Part shown: piece after piece, positions 27,525-36,515 of the stretch
Layout: each line of letters begins with the position of its first letter
Position numbering within the stretch: position 1 is the first letter of the stretch
Assembly (NCBI GenBank): GCA_002711415.1
Contig: PARI01000032.1
Span: forward strand, 167,150 to 231,149
DNA from: Phycisphaerae bacterium
Lineage (GTDB): Bacteria; Planctomycetota; Phycisphaerae; Phycisphaerales; SM1A02
Length of the DNA: 64,000 bases
Direction of reading: 5' to 3'
Position numbers and translations under genes: made by a program
The notes under the pieces: generated by a model
The model's database searches: none
What the model was told of the DNA's origin: nothing
What the model saw: the letters and a program-made list of their open reading frames with translations, nothing else

Positions 27525-29440
27525 CCTGCCTCCTTCACCCGATCAAGCAGGAGCCTGAACTGATTCTTGAGCTGCTCGTTCGCCTGTTCATCCAGGCCCG
27601 GGAGTTGCCTTGCTTCGGCGATCCGTGCCAGTGCCTCCTGGGCTTCAGTCTTCGTGAGTGCACTGATCTGCTCCGGTGTTAGCAGTTCAGGCAGTGAGTC
27701 GCTCGGGTTCGTGGTTGTCCGGTCCGGGCCACCGCCTCGCTTGGCGAGACCGGAACTGCCCGAACCCCTCCGGGAGAGATTTCTTCGATCTCGAGTGGAT
27801 TCCTCCTCGTTCTCCTCGTCGATCGTCGTCTCATCCTCGGTCGTTTCGGTTGTTGCGACCATCTCGGTCGCAGGGTTCTCCGACTCCTCCTCCTCAGCAG
27901 CAGGTTCAATCTCGGCCGTCGCATCGGCGACCACTTCACTCTGCTCCTCCGCCTCGGATTCTTCTTCTTCGGGCTCTTCCTGCTTTCCGTACCGTCGCTC
28001 AGACAGGGTCAATGCACCGAAGTCCTGCTCCTCGGGATACCTGAAGACGTACGTTGGTCGGGCGATCTCCGCTGTCAACGTGAACTCGTAATCACCGCGA
28101 GCGTTGGGCTTGTCCCAGCTTGGCGTGACTCGTTCGAAGATCCTGCTCTCGTACATCTGCGACTGCATCAGCCCGATGCGTTCCGTGGCGATCATCCCGT
28201 CATGCTTCTTCGCCAGCCCGTGCAGCGTGATCCGCTCGCCGTGGTTGATGACGATCTGATCCAGGTCGATCCCCTCGGGCGTTGTGCAGGCGATGTCGGC
28301 CAGCAGCTTGGTCATAGGCCACGATCGCTGTTCGAGCTCATCATACATCTCCAACTGCTTGTCCAAGTCCTCGAGCTTCAACTCGTATGCCTGGCGATCC
28401 GGCAGCTTGACCTTCAGGATTCCAAGGCGTGCCAGCGCGATCGCAGCCGGCCCGAAGCCGATGACCAGGATCGCCGCGATCAGGATTCCGATGGCTATTC
28501 TCGGTTCGGACATGCGTTCGGCGGTGTTGGCGATCAGCCCCTGGTCCTTGCTTGGGGGATCGATCCTCAACGCCATCAGCGGCTCCATCGGTCCGGCCGC
28601 TGCCAGTACAACGCCCAGGTGCAGACCCCACTCCTGGAACCACTGTGCATCTGCCGGCAGTCCCTTCACGTGATCTGCCAGAGCGTTCCTGACCTGATCC
28701 GAAAGCACCAGTTGCGGTCCGTTGGTGCCCTGGAGCGAGGACTCGATCCAATCGACCTGTCTCTTGACCTCGTCCTCGGGCACGTTTGCATTGAAGGCCG
28801 ACTCGGCGAACGCCCGTCCGACGCAGGCCCCCCAGGGCTCGCCAGGAGCGGCCTCGACGAGCGTGTTCCTGATGATCAAGCCCTTGCTTGATCGGTAGAC
28901 CAGTGAGATTGTTCCATCGTCACTGTTGGTCCAGATCAACGGGGCATCAGTTCCGCCTTCGCCGCACAACCCGAGCAGTCCGGTGAGAATCGGCGTGTAG
29001 CCGACCTGTTCATCCAGTTCCAGAGGCTTGATGCTTCGTTCAAGGGGCCATGCCATGATGACCCCCGTTGCACCGGAGCCTTGTGAGTCCGAGGTGCTGG
29101 CCATCACGGTTCTGTGCTTGGGAATCCCCCCGAGGATGTGGGTTTCGGCCTGCAGGCTCAATGCGGCCTGAACCTGCTCCTTCCCGGCATCCGGGAGGGG
29201 GCAGAGCCTGCTGATCACTGTCGTGGAGGGCAGCATCTCGACGACGTGGGCTGCCTGGGCATCCTGGATCAGCGATTCCAGGCCTTCCAGGTCGCTCACA
29301 TCGGTCATGGTCGCCAATTCGACCATGGATCCATCGATTCTGGCGACCATGGCCTTCCAGCCTGTCTTATCGGGCTTCAGGATCGCCCAGCAGGCCTGAT
29401 CCACTGTCTGCTTCTGCCTGTTGTTGCTCTTTCTCGGCAT
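27521..29440 (-). CDS. gspL: GspL-like (PilM/PilN-type) T2SS assembly protein
   Basis: 639 residues. The N-terminal 300 form a cytoplasmic actin-like domain as in GspL/PilM; one membrane helix follows (about 318-340), then a PilN-like periplasmic domain with a coiled coil (KLEDLDKQLEMYDELEQ). A long Glu-rich region (about 490-560) and an R/G-rich spacer follow, making it longer than usual GspL (about 400). The final 55 residues (27524-27688) are the same helical domain found at the end of GspC. GspL recruits the GspE ATPase to the membrane. It is seven bases from gspK. Confidence 0.8.
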   Translation of the reverse strand: MPRKSNNRQKQTVDQACWAILKPDKTGWKAMVARIDGSMVELATMTDVSDLEGLESLIQDAQAAHVVEMLPSTTVISRLCPLPDAGKEQVQAALSLQAETHILGGIPKHRTVMASTSDSQGSGATGVIMAWPLERSIKPLELDEQVGYTPILTGLLGLCGEGGTDAPLIWTNSDDGTISLVYRSSKGLIIRNTLVEAAPGEPWGACVGRAFAESAFNANVPEDEVKRQVDWIESSLQGTNGPQLVLSDQVRNALADHVKGLPADAQWFQEWGLHLGVVLAAAGPMEPLMALRIDPPSKDQGLIANTAERMSEPRIAIGILIAAILVIGFGPAAIALARLGILKVKLPDRQAYELKLEDLDKQLEMYDELEQRSWPMTKLLADIACTTPEGIDLDQIVINHGERITLHGLAKKHDGMIATERIGLMQSQMYESRIFERVTPSWDKPNARGDYEFTLTAEIARPTYVFRYPEEQDFGALTLSERRYGKQEEPEEEESEAEEQSEVVADATAEIEPAAEEEESENPATEMVATTETTEDETTIDEENEEESTRDRRNLSRRGSGSSGLAKRGGGPDRTTTNPSDSLPELLTPEQISALTKTEAQEALARIAEARQLPGLDEQANEQLKNQFRLLLDRVKEAG

Positions 29441-29446
29441 CTTCGA

Positions 29447-30856
29447 TTACTGCTCCCTGTACGCCAGGATCTTCACTGGGAGAGTAGAACGATCAACTAC
29501 CACGACCATTTCAACCTCTGTACCGGTGGAAAACGCTCTTCCCTTGCTTGAAATCGTGAAAACGTTGCTGATCACATCAAGTTTCGCTCCCATTGAGGCC
29601 AGCATTCCAGCTTCCATCCCGCTGACCTCCAGCAGGTCAACGAGGCTGGTGATCCCTCCGAGGCGGTTCTCCCTCAGGGCGATGATTCCATTGACCAGGT
29701 CTGGCTCGAACCCCACCAGATCCTCAAGGACGGCTGCGGAGGCGGTATTGACGTTCACCTTGCCGGGGCTCCGTTGCTCGAGCGTGGCCAGTGTGCTCTC
29801 CTGGAAGATCAGCCTCAGCTGATCATCCGTCAATGGGGATGGCTCCTGCTGGCTCTGGCCGCTGGTTCCCGCCGAGCTTCTCATGCTGTTGCCCAGTGCC
29901 GTACCCGAGGATGAATTACCCGTGTCCGCCAGGTCCGCCAGGTCCACGATCAGGAGTGATGCCAGCTGAGCGTTGTCCTGTCCGGCGAAGTTGGACAGCG
30001 CGGCAGCCTGGGCCTCGTCGACATCGAGTCGACCCATCATCTCCTGTGACGTCGCCTCTTTCAGGTTCAGCCTCGGCAGACCGGACATCCCCATCCCGCC
30101 ATCAATCGAGTAGGTCGTGAGCATGGCCGCCCAGCCTTCCTGAAGGATCCCATCCGGGTCGTCCGGGGGCCATGTCGTGTTGCCATCGTCTTCGTTCGGA
30201 TCGAGCCGGTTGTTGAAGTTCCAATCCTCTCCACGGACGAACTCCGGCCAGGCCCCGGCAACGAGCTCGACCTCCGCGATGCTGCGGAACGGAGCATTTC
30301 GGGGCGTATAGCCATGGCTCCTGTTGATGTAGTACTCCTCTTCCGCACCCATGCCCTCGACCTCGTCATTCTCATCCATCCAGTCGATGATCGAGTCGGC
30401 GACATCGGCCGTCATGTCAGGAAGATTCAGCAGTTCCATCGATGACAGCAGGTTGATGTTCGCCTTGCCATGCTCATCCATGGGGCCGGCCCATTCCTGT
30501 CCGTCGGTGTAGTGCCTGATGTCCCAGCTTCCGGTCAACACCTCGCCGACCGAGTAGTTCTCCAGTTCGTCCACCATCTGCATGGGGTTTTCCGGTTCCG
30601 GGTTTTCCGTGTAGTACCCCATGATCGCTATCATCTGTTCAACGCCTGCACGCGCCGCCCACCGGGCCTGTACCTGGGCGAGTTGTTCTCGACCGATGGT
30701 CGCCTGGCGGAACGAGATCACCTGCAAGGCAGCGGTGATCACGGCCGCGATGGCAAGGGACCAGATCACCACGACGATCGTCGAGCCCTTCGACGGCCTA
30801 CGGTGATCTGTTGTTATCCTGCCTGTCTCCACTCGTGTCGCCTTGCCTGGGGTCAT
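29447..30856 (-). CDS. gspK: GspK minor pseudopilin
   Basis: GspK caps the pseudopilus tip with GspI and GspJ. The 469-residue product begins with a prepilin-like signal lacking the +5 glutamate (KGSTIVVVIWSLAIAAV), as GspK proteins do. The alpha-helical insert and the ADSIIDWMDENDEVEG segment are characteristic; an EF-hand-like loop DWNFNNRLDPNEDDG is also present, consistent with GspK calcium binding. The C-terminal VNVNTASAAVLEDL with helix-hairpin-helix spacing is another signature. It is longer than the E. coli protein (about 320). It starts two bases after gspJ. Confidence 0.9.
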   Translation of the reverse strand: MTPGKATRVETGRITTDHRRPSKGSTIVVVIWSLAIAAVITAALQVISFRQATIGREQLAQVQARWAARAGVEQMIAIMGYYTENPEPENPMQMVDELENYSVGEVLTGSWDIRHYTDGQEWAGPMDEHGKANINLLSSMELLNLPDMTADVADSIIDWMDENDEVEGMGAEEEYYINRSHGYTPRNAPFRSIAEVELVAGAWPEFVRGEDWNFNNRLDPNEDDGNTTWPPDDPDGILQEGWAAMLTTYSIDGGMGMSGLPRLNLKEATSQEMMGRLDVDEAQAAALSNFAGQDNAQLASLLIVDLADLADTGNSSSGTALGNSMRSSAGTSGQSQQEPSPLTDDQLRLIFQESTLATLEQRSPGKVNVNTASAAVLEDLVGFEPDLVNGIIALRENRLGGITSLVDLLEVSGMEAGMLASMGAKLDVISNVFTISSKGRAFSTGTEVEMVVVVDRSTLPVKILAYREQ

Positions 30857-30858
30857 CT

Positions 30859-31884
30859 TCAGTCACGGAACTGGTTGCTTGATGGGATGGTGCTTGATCC
30901 CGATGGTCTCGAACTCGGGATCGTCGAACCGGTGCGGCCTCCACGGCCTCCACTGATGCTGGGTCCGCTGGAACCGGTGCCTCCCGGCTTGCTGCCAGAG
31001 CCTCCGGGCTTGCCACCCTGGGATCCACCACCTCTCCCTCCTCCAGAACCTGGAATCCCACCACCACCACCACCACCGGTTGATCCGGGCTGCCCGCTCG
31101 CTGCGGAGCCGCTGCCGGAGATCCCACTGCCAGTGCCATCATTCATTGGATCATCCGGGTCCATTTCGTCCTCCTCGACCTGGTTCTCGATCGGCGGGAG
31201 GATTCGATCTATGGCGATCTGGGTTCGCAGCGTGATGACCGTGGCGTCCACGTCGTAAGGCTCGGTCTCGTTTGGCTGACCGACTGCATCGATCGTGATC
31301 CGGATCGCCCAGGGCATGCCGTAGATGTCCGAGTCCCAGTCCTGGAACCATGTTTCACCGTCATACGCCTGTATGTCCAGCCCGACGATGCCGTCGGCGA
31401 TCGGGGTGACGATGCCGCCACCATCGGGAACATCATCGGGGACCGCGTCCCGCCTCTGCCAGAGCGCGACACCGAGCTCATCATCCATGATCCTGAACTG
31501 CGTCTCGTACTCGAATCCCTCGCCGTTGTACTCGATCGATCGCAGTGGCTTGAGCTTGTTGCTGAAGATCAGCAGTTCATCACGAGGGAACTCGCCCAAT
31601 GGCGAGTCGATCCGACTGTCGGTGATCAGGACGCGAGAGTCGAACAGGTCCTGGCTCCGAAGCACACCGGCGATGTCCCTTCTGATCTCGTTCAGTGCCG
31701 TGGCCGCCCTCTGTGTCGCGGTCAGCCTGATGCGGGTGCTGCTCCTGGCCCGTGTCAGTTGAAGGAGGCTCAGCGTCACAGTTCCGATGACGATGACCGC
31801 GATGCTGCCTGCGACGATCAATTCAACGAGCGTGAAGCCGCGTCTTCGATTCGTTCGATGCGATCTATCCCAGGTCTTCTTCAT
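30859..31884 (-). CDS. gspJ: GspJ minor pseudopilin with glycine-rich tail
   Basis: A class III prepilin (RRRG|FTLVELIVAG) of 341 residues. The head (to about 250) has the GspJ pattern (LTATQRAATALNEIRRDI, and RSIEYNGEGFEYETQFRI). The last 90 residues are a low-complexity tail of Gly, Ser and Pro with a run of seven glycines, foreign to GspJ elsewhere. Start 31884 (MKKTWDRSH) is fixed by an AGGG site six bases upstream and overlaps the end of gspI by 20 bases. GspJ is one of the three tip subunits. Confidence 0.88.
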   Translation of the reverse strand: MKKTWDRSHRTNRRRGFTLVELIVAGSIAVIVIGTVTLSLLQLTRARSSTRIRLTATQRAATALNEIRRDIAGVLRSQDLFDSRVLITDSRIDSPLGEFPRDELLIFSNKLKPLRSIEYNGEGFEYETQFRIMDDELGVALWQRRDAVPDDVPDGGGIVTPIADGIVGLDIQAYDGETWFQDWDSDIYGMPWAIRITIDAVGQPNETEPYDVDATVITLRTQIAIDRILPPIENQVEEDEMDPDDPMNDGTGSGISGSGSAASGQPGSTGGGGGGGIPGSGGGRGGGSQGGKPGGSGSKPGGTGSSGPSISGGRGGRTGSTIPSSRPSGSSTIPSSNQFRD

Positions 31885-32338
31885 ACCGTCCCTCTCGATC
31901 AATCGGCTCATCGGGCTCCCTGATGGGATCCGGTTCCTCGCCGAGTTTCATGGCGATCAGTGTTGCGACCGAATAGCTTGTTCCGTTGTCATGGGTGACC
32001 GTCGCGGTCACGGCGTATGGATCTCCGACCGCAGGATCCTCGATCTCGATCTCGAATTCGAACTCTTCGAACGGAGCCTCGAACCGACCGAAGGTGTCAT
32101 GGAGTTTCGGAAAGTCCACCGGGCCCTCGGTGAGCACGCTGGAGAGCAGCTCATCAAGCAGTGCTGCGGCGAGGATTTCCTGCTCTCCCTGTTGCTGGAG
32201 ACGAAGTCCACGGGTGGCCAGAGTCAGGATCGTCGTGAGCCCGATCGCCAGGAGGATGCCCGAGACGATGACGTCCACCAGGGCGAAGCCCCGTCGGCGT
32301 GAGCGCCGTGCTGGATGGTGTCGATTCGTCATCACCAT
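31865..32338 (-). CDS. gspI: GspI minor pseudopilin
   Basis: 157 residues with the prepilin signal RRRG|FALVDVIVSGILLAIG; the usual +5 glutamate is replaced by aspartate. The head ALLDELLSSVLTEGPVDF and the Glu/Phe-rich strand region fit GspI/PilV types, which start pseudopilus assembly. ATG 32338 has an AAGG site six bases upstream and overlaps the gspH stop; a second ATG two codons later overlaps it as TGATG. The last 20 residues are charged (EEPDPIREPDEP...). Confidence 0.82.
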   Translation of the reverse strand: MVMTNRHHPARRSRRRGFALVDVIVSGILLAIGLTTILTLATRGLRLQQQGEQEILAAALLDELLSSVLTEGPVDFPKLHDTFGRFEAPFEEFEFEIEIEDPAVGDPYAVTATVTHDNGTSYSVATLIAMKLGEEPDPIREPDEPIDREGRYEEDLG

Positions 32339-32919
32339 ACGTCCCTTGTCCTTCCGGCATCATCAAGGTCAAAAGCCTCCCTGAAGCCCTCGGATTCACC
32401 CGAATCCTCGGAGCGATAGGGGGAATGGCTGTGTGGGAGCAGCGTGAGCGTCGTGTCCATCCCCGGTGCTTCCAGTCGCACCTGGATCATCGGCCTGTCC
32501 TCGCCTGGAACCGACTTGATGAACCATTCGCCGTCCGTGTTCATCCTCAGTTGGTTCTCCAGGACCTCCGCGATCCTGACGCCTTCAGGCAACCGGACCT
32601 CGGGCACCAGTACGTCGCGTCTCCAGAATGCGGGTTCGCTCGGGGCCTCAGGGTCCACGTCGAGGATCATCAGCGAGATCGCGTCCCTCTGTGGATCCAT
32701 CCAGATGCCGACCTGCTGGTCGCCGATCGATTCCTTGTACGCGAACATTGTCATGAGGTCGGTGATCTGCTCCAGGGCGAGCTCGTTTCGTCTTCCCTGG
32801 AGCCCGGTGATCCGTGGAACGATCAGGCCGGCAAGCAGCATCATGACGACTGCAACGACCAGGACCTCCGCAAGTGTGAAGCCCCTGTGTCGCCTTGATG
32901 TTCCTGTCAAACGAGACAT
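32332..32919 (-). CDS. gspH: GspH pseudopilin
   Basis: 195 residues with the prepilin signal RRHRG|FTLAEVLVVAVVMM (glutamate +5) and a GspH-type head (NELALEQITDLMTMFAYKESIG then beta strands). It joins the minor pseudopilins below the tip complex. The start is uncertain: ATG 32919 has AGGA nine bases upstream and is given; ATG 32937 would add six residues. The last 30 residues are polar and probably disordered. It follows gspG by 28 bases. Confidence 0.83.
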   Translation of the reverse strand: MSRLTGTSRRHRGFTLAEVLVVAVVMMLLAGLIVPRITGLQGRRNELALEQITDLMTMFAYKESIGDQQVGIWMDPQRDAISLMILDVDPEAPSEPAFWRRDVLVPEVRLPEGVRIAEVLENQLRMNTDGEWFIKSVPGEDRPMIQVRLEAPGMDTTLTLLPHSHSPYRSEDSGESEGFREAFDLDDAGRTRDVW

Positions 32920-32947
32920 CTCCGGGATTCCTGTCATCAGTCGGCTG

Positions 32948-33394
32948 CTAATCCACGATCTCCTGGCCGTGGATGATGTCCTGGTCATCGCCTTCGCCAC
33001 CGATCTTCCCGTCGGCACCGAAGCTGATCACGTCGAAGTCGTAGTTAACTTCGCCGGGAATCCTGATGATGAAGGGGTTGTCCCATGGGTCGATCAGCGC
33101 CTTCTTGTTTCCGAGGATCGGATCCGAGTCCGCAACGAGCATCTCGAGCGAGAAGTCATCCGGGAGCGTGCTCACGCCTTCCTCGGTCATGTACAGCGTG
33201 ACTGCCTGGGCAAGGCTGGACGCGTCCGCGAGGGCCTTCTTCTGCTTGGCTTCGCCGACATAGGTCCACAGACGGGGGACGACCAGAGCGGCCAGCAGGG
33301 CGACGATGGTCACCGCGACGATCACTTCCATGAGCGTGAATGCTCGTCGTGTGTTTCTGCGTGCCGCCCGTCGCTGTCGATCGAGAGTGTTCAT
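32948..33394 (-). CDS. gspG: Major pseudopilin GspG
   Basis: 148 residues, the usual GspG length. The signal is NTRRA|FTLMEVIVAVTIVALLAALVVP with glutamate at +5; alanine replaces the normal glycine before the cleavage site, a tolerated change. The C-terminal DVISFGADGKIGGEGDDQDI is the family's calcium-binding loop. GspG polymerises into the pseudopilus that pushes cargo through GspD. The start at 33394 has a textbook AGGAG six bases upstream. A 154-base gap with a hairpin separates it from gspF, giving room for separate control of this abundant subunit. Confidence 0.93.
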   Translation of the reverse strand: MNTLDRQRRAARRNTRRAFTLMEVIVAVTIVALLAALVVPRLWTYVGEAKQKKALADASSLAQAVTLYMTEEGVSTLPDDFSLEMLVADSDPILGNKKALIDPWDNPFIIRIPGEVNYDFDVISFGADGKIGGEGDDQDIIHGQEIVD

Positions 33395-33485
33395 GATTTC
33401 TCCTGCTGTTCCGATGAGTCCCATGCGATCCAATTGAGTCAGACAGTCATGTTATCGGTCTGATCACGGCCGTGTCATGGCCATT

Positions 33486-33503
33486 GAGCCCTCCCCGGGG
33501 CTC
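33486..33503. other. Hairpin between gspF and gspG
   Basis: GAGCCC-TCCCCG-GGGCTC forms a 6-base stem in the 154-base gap between gspF and gspG. On the minus strand no U-run follows it. It could be a processing or stabilising element that sets the major pseudopilin apart from the upstream gspEF message. The rest of the gap shows no convincing promoter. Confidence 0.35.
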
Positions 33504-33548
33504 TCCAGCATGCATAACGAGGCTGCAGCTCGAATCTTGCAGGGGATT

Positions 33549-34784
33549 TCAGCCGCCGATGGCAGATTGCATCTCCAGAAGCGGGAGCAGGATCGCCGCC
33601 AGGACGAAGGCCGCGATCACCGCCATGACGGCGAGGAGGATCGGGGGCAGGGCCTTCGAGAAGATCTTCAGGGAGTTGTTCACCTGGCGATCGAAGGCCT
33701 TGGCGGCGTGCATGAGCATGCTCTCGAGCCGACCTGACCGTTCGCCGATGTTGACGATCTGGACCAGCAGTGGGGGGAAGTGTCCGCACCTCTCGAGAGG
33801 ATCCGCGAGTGAGCCACCCGTGGAGACCTTCTCCTGGACCATGTCGATCGCCTGCATCAGCACGGTGTTGCCGAGCGTGTCCCTGACGATCTTCAAGGCG
33901 GTGAGGATCGGTATGCCTGCCGAGACCAGCGTGCCGAGGGTTCTGGTGAACCTCGCGACCGCGACATCTCGAAGGACGCGACCGAGCAGGGGCATCTTCA
34001 GAAGCAGGCCATCGAACAGCAGCTTGTTCCGTGGGATCCTGATCCATGCCCGCCACGCGAAGAACGCCGTGATCACCAGGAGGATGATGACCAGCCACCA
34101 CGTCTCGATGAACGTGGCCATGCTCAGCAGGAACTGCGTCGGCCATGGCATGGTGAACCCAGGCTGGCCTTCCAGTGGCTCCAGGAGCGTTGGCAGGAGG
34201 AAGGTGACCAGGACGACGACGCTGATTGCGATGAGGACGGCCACGATCATCGGGTAGACCGTCGCACTGACGAGTTCGCGCCTCAGCTCGACCGAGCGAT
34301 CCAGAAGGTCGGCCAACTGGTGCAGGACCTCGCTCATCTGTCCCGAGGCATCCGCTGCTCGCATCATGCCGATGATCATGTCGTCAAAGGGCGCGCCATA
34401 CTCGGCACATGCCTGATGAAGTGGCATGCCCGCCTCGACCTTCTCGATGAGGAAGTCGAGGATCTGCTGGGAGTTCGCGGTCCCCTGTCGCCGAACCGTC
34501 TGGAGTCCCTGCATCAGGGGCAGGCCAGCTTCCAGTGCCGTCGCCAGTTCGCGAACCAGGTTCGCTACCTCGGGCCGGCTCAGGGTCTTCTTGGACCTGC
34601 CGAGGCTGATGGAGAGCCCGCCGGACTCGCCCGTTCCAGCATGGTCCTTCACGGCATCGAGTTCGGTGGGCAGCTCGCCGCGGCCGGTCAAGAGCCTCAT
34701 CGCCGCCTCACGGTCGCTCGCCTGGATCTCGCCGGCCGATTCGACTCCGTCGGTTTTGATTGTCTTGTAGCGAAATGCCGGCAT
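33549..34784 (-). CDS. gspF: Type II secretion platform protein GspF
   Basis: 411 residues with two GspF domains and three membrane helices (about 170-195, 220-245 and 380-402). The N-terminal PAFRYKTIKTDG, the middle RPEVANLVRELATALEAGLPLMQGL and the second-domain IGERSGRLESMLMHAAKAF blocks are family signatures. It sits 13 bases after gspE, its usual partner, and acts as the rotor platform for pseudopilus assembly. It is a paralogue of the PilC at 14030. Confidence 0.94.
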   Translation of the reverse strand: MPAFRYKTIKTDGVESAGEIQASDREAAMRLLTGRGELPTELDAVKDHAGTGESGGLSISLGRSKKTLSRPEVANLVRELATALEAGLPLMQGLQTVRRQGTANSQQILDFLIEKVEAGMPLHQACAEYGAPFDDMIIGMMRAADASGQMSEVLHQLADLLDRSVELRRELVSATVYPMIVAVLIAISVVVLVTFLLPTLLEPLEGQPGFTMPWPTQFLLSMATFIETWWLVIILLVITAFFAWRAWIRIPRNKLLFDGLLLKMPLLGRVLRDVAVARFTRTLGTLVSAGIPILTALKIVRDTLGNTVLMQAIDMVQEKVSTGGSLADPLERCGHFPPLLVQIVNIGERSGRLESMLMHAAKAFDRQVNNSLKIFSKALPPILLAVMAVIAAFVLAAILLPLLEMQSAIGG

Positions 34785-34797
34785 TGGACGTCCCTGT

Positions 34798-36480
34798 CTA
34801 CTTGATCAGCTCCTCGACATCCTGGGTTGCTCGCAGGACCTCCTGGATCGTCGTTGCACCTGCGGCCGCCTTGGAGATTCCATCCATGCGCATGTTGATG
34901 AAGTCCTTGCCCATGTTCTCCTTCAACTCGATCACCGGTCGGTTGTCCGCGATGGCGGCCCGAAGGTCTGAGTTGACCCGGATCAGTTCGAAGAAACCGA
35001 TCCGTCCCCTGAAGCCGGTGTTCCGGCATTCCTCGCATCCAGCGCCGATCATCTGACGGCCATTGAACTGGTCCAGTTCATCGGCGGTGAGCCTGTGCAG
35101 CGTCTCCTCGGGTATCGGTCGCGACTCGGCACAGTACTCGCAGACCCGTCGCCCGAGTCTCTGGGCGAGAAGGCCCTCGATGACCGAGGCGACAAGGTAT
35201 GGCTCGGCACCCATGTCGATCATTCGGCCGATCGAGCTGATCGCATCGTTGGTGTGCAGCGTGCTGAAGATGAGGTGGCCGGTCAGGGCCGAGCGAATCG
35301 CGATGTCCACCGTCTCGTTGTCACGGACTTCGCCGACGAAGATCACGTCCGGGTCCTGCCTGAGGATCGAACGGAGTCCCGATGCGAAGGTCAAGCCTCT
35401 CTTTGGGTTGACCGGAATCTGGTTGATCCCCGACAACTCGTACTCGACCGGATCCTCGATCGTGATGATCTTCTTCCGGGGGTCGTACAGCTTGCTCAGG
35501 GCCGCGTAGAGCGTGGTCGTCTTGCCCGAACCGGTGGGTCCGGTGACCAGGACGAGCCCATGCGGCTTGTCGATCATCCGGTCCATCATGTCGCGATGGA
35601 TCTCGCTCATGCCCAGGTTCTGGAGGTCCAGGGACTGGGCGCTCTTGTCCAGAATTCGCATGACCACTGATTCGCCGTAGAGCGTCGGTACGGTCGAGAC
35701 ACGGATGTCCACCTTCCTGCCCTCGAAGCGTAGGGTGATGTGCCCGTCCTGTGGGACGTATCGTTCCGCGATGTTCATGTGCGCCATGATCTTGATTCGA
35801 CCGATCAGCGCCGGCTGGAGGTGCTTCGGAGGCGGGGGTTGTTCGATGAGGATGCCATCGATCCTGTACTTGACCTTCAGTTCGCTTTCGAATGGCTCGA
35901 TGTGCACGTCGGAGGTTCTTGATTGGATCGCTTCCAGCAGCACCAGGTTGACCAGGTTGATCAGCGTGGGCTGTTCGGCCATTCGATGGACATCATCCGC
36001 CTCGATCGCGTCGAGGTTGTGCTCGGCCTCCATCGCGGTGACATCGCCGTCACGGGCCAGGCTTTCGGCCATGCGAGCGGCTGTGGTGCCGTAATGGACA
36101 CGCATCAACTCGCTGAAGAGATCCTGGTCGAGTCCCACCCGCGTGATCGGGAGATCGCACAGCGAGGTCATCTCGTCGACCGCGGAGATGTCCAGGGGGT
36201 CCGCCATGGCCACGAGCAGGCTGCCGTCATCGATCCTGATGGGGATGGCGCGAAGCCGCACCGCTGTATCAGGGGTCACGTGTTCGACCGCTGATTCATC
36301 GACGTCCGGCATCTTCTCGAGCCACTGGATCCCCAGCATCCGACACCGTTCCCGCCCGGCGTCCGGTGAATCGATGGAGGTCTCCATGCCCGAGTTCCCG
36401 GAGGGATGCTCGAGAATCATCTCGCCGTCAAGTGGATCGGGAGAGCGTTCGGGTGAATTGTCTGTTGGATCATGACTCAC
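34798..36480 (-). CDS. gspE: Type II secretion assembly ATPase GspE
   Basis: 560 residues. An N-terminal GspE-N domain (about 50-140) precedes the RecA-like ATPase. Walker A is TGPTGSGKTTT, the Asp box is TIEDPVEYEL, Walker B is RQDPDVIFVGEVRD and the His box FSTLHTNDAISSIGR. The zinc-binding tetracysteine region that marks GspE/PilB is present (CEYC, then CEEC about 35 residues later). It drives pseudopilus extension through GspF and GspL. It opens the gsp operon, 35 bases after an exported protein gene that may share its promoter. Confidence 0.95.
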   Translation of the reverse strand: MSHDPTDNSPERSPDPLDGEMILEHPSGNSGMETSIDSPDAGRERCRMLGIQWLEKMPDVDESAVEHVTPDTAVRLRAIPIRIDDGSLLVAMADPLDISAVDEMTSLCDLPITRVGLDQDLFSELMRVHYGTTAARMAESLARDGDVTAMEAEHNLDAIEADDVHRMAEQPTLINLVNLVLLEAIQSRTSDVHIEPFESELKVKYRIDGILIEQPPPPKHLQPALIGRIKIMAHMNIAERYVPQDGHITLRFEGRKVDIRVSTVPTLYGESVVMRILDKSAQSLDLQNLGMSEIHRDMMDRMIDKPHGLVLVTGPTGSGKTTTLYAALSKLYDPRKKIITIEDPVEYELSGINQIPVNPKRGLTFASGLRSILRQDPDVIFVGEVRDNETVDIAIRSALTGHLIFSTLHTNDAISSIGRMIDMGAEPYLVASVIEGLLAQRLGRRVCEYCAESRPIPEETLHRLTADELDQFNGRQMIGAGCEECRNTGFRGRIGFFELIRVNSDLRAAIADNRPVIELKENMGKDFINMRMDGISKAAAGATTIQEVLRATQDVEELIK

Positions 36481-36515
36481 GGTATGGACCCTGTTCCTGG
36501 TGCGATTGGAACCGC

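Noticed and set aside
27567..28091. Serine-rich plus-strand frame opposite the Glu-rich part of gspL
   Set aside because: Same codon-complement effect as above.
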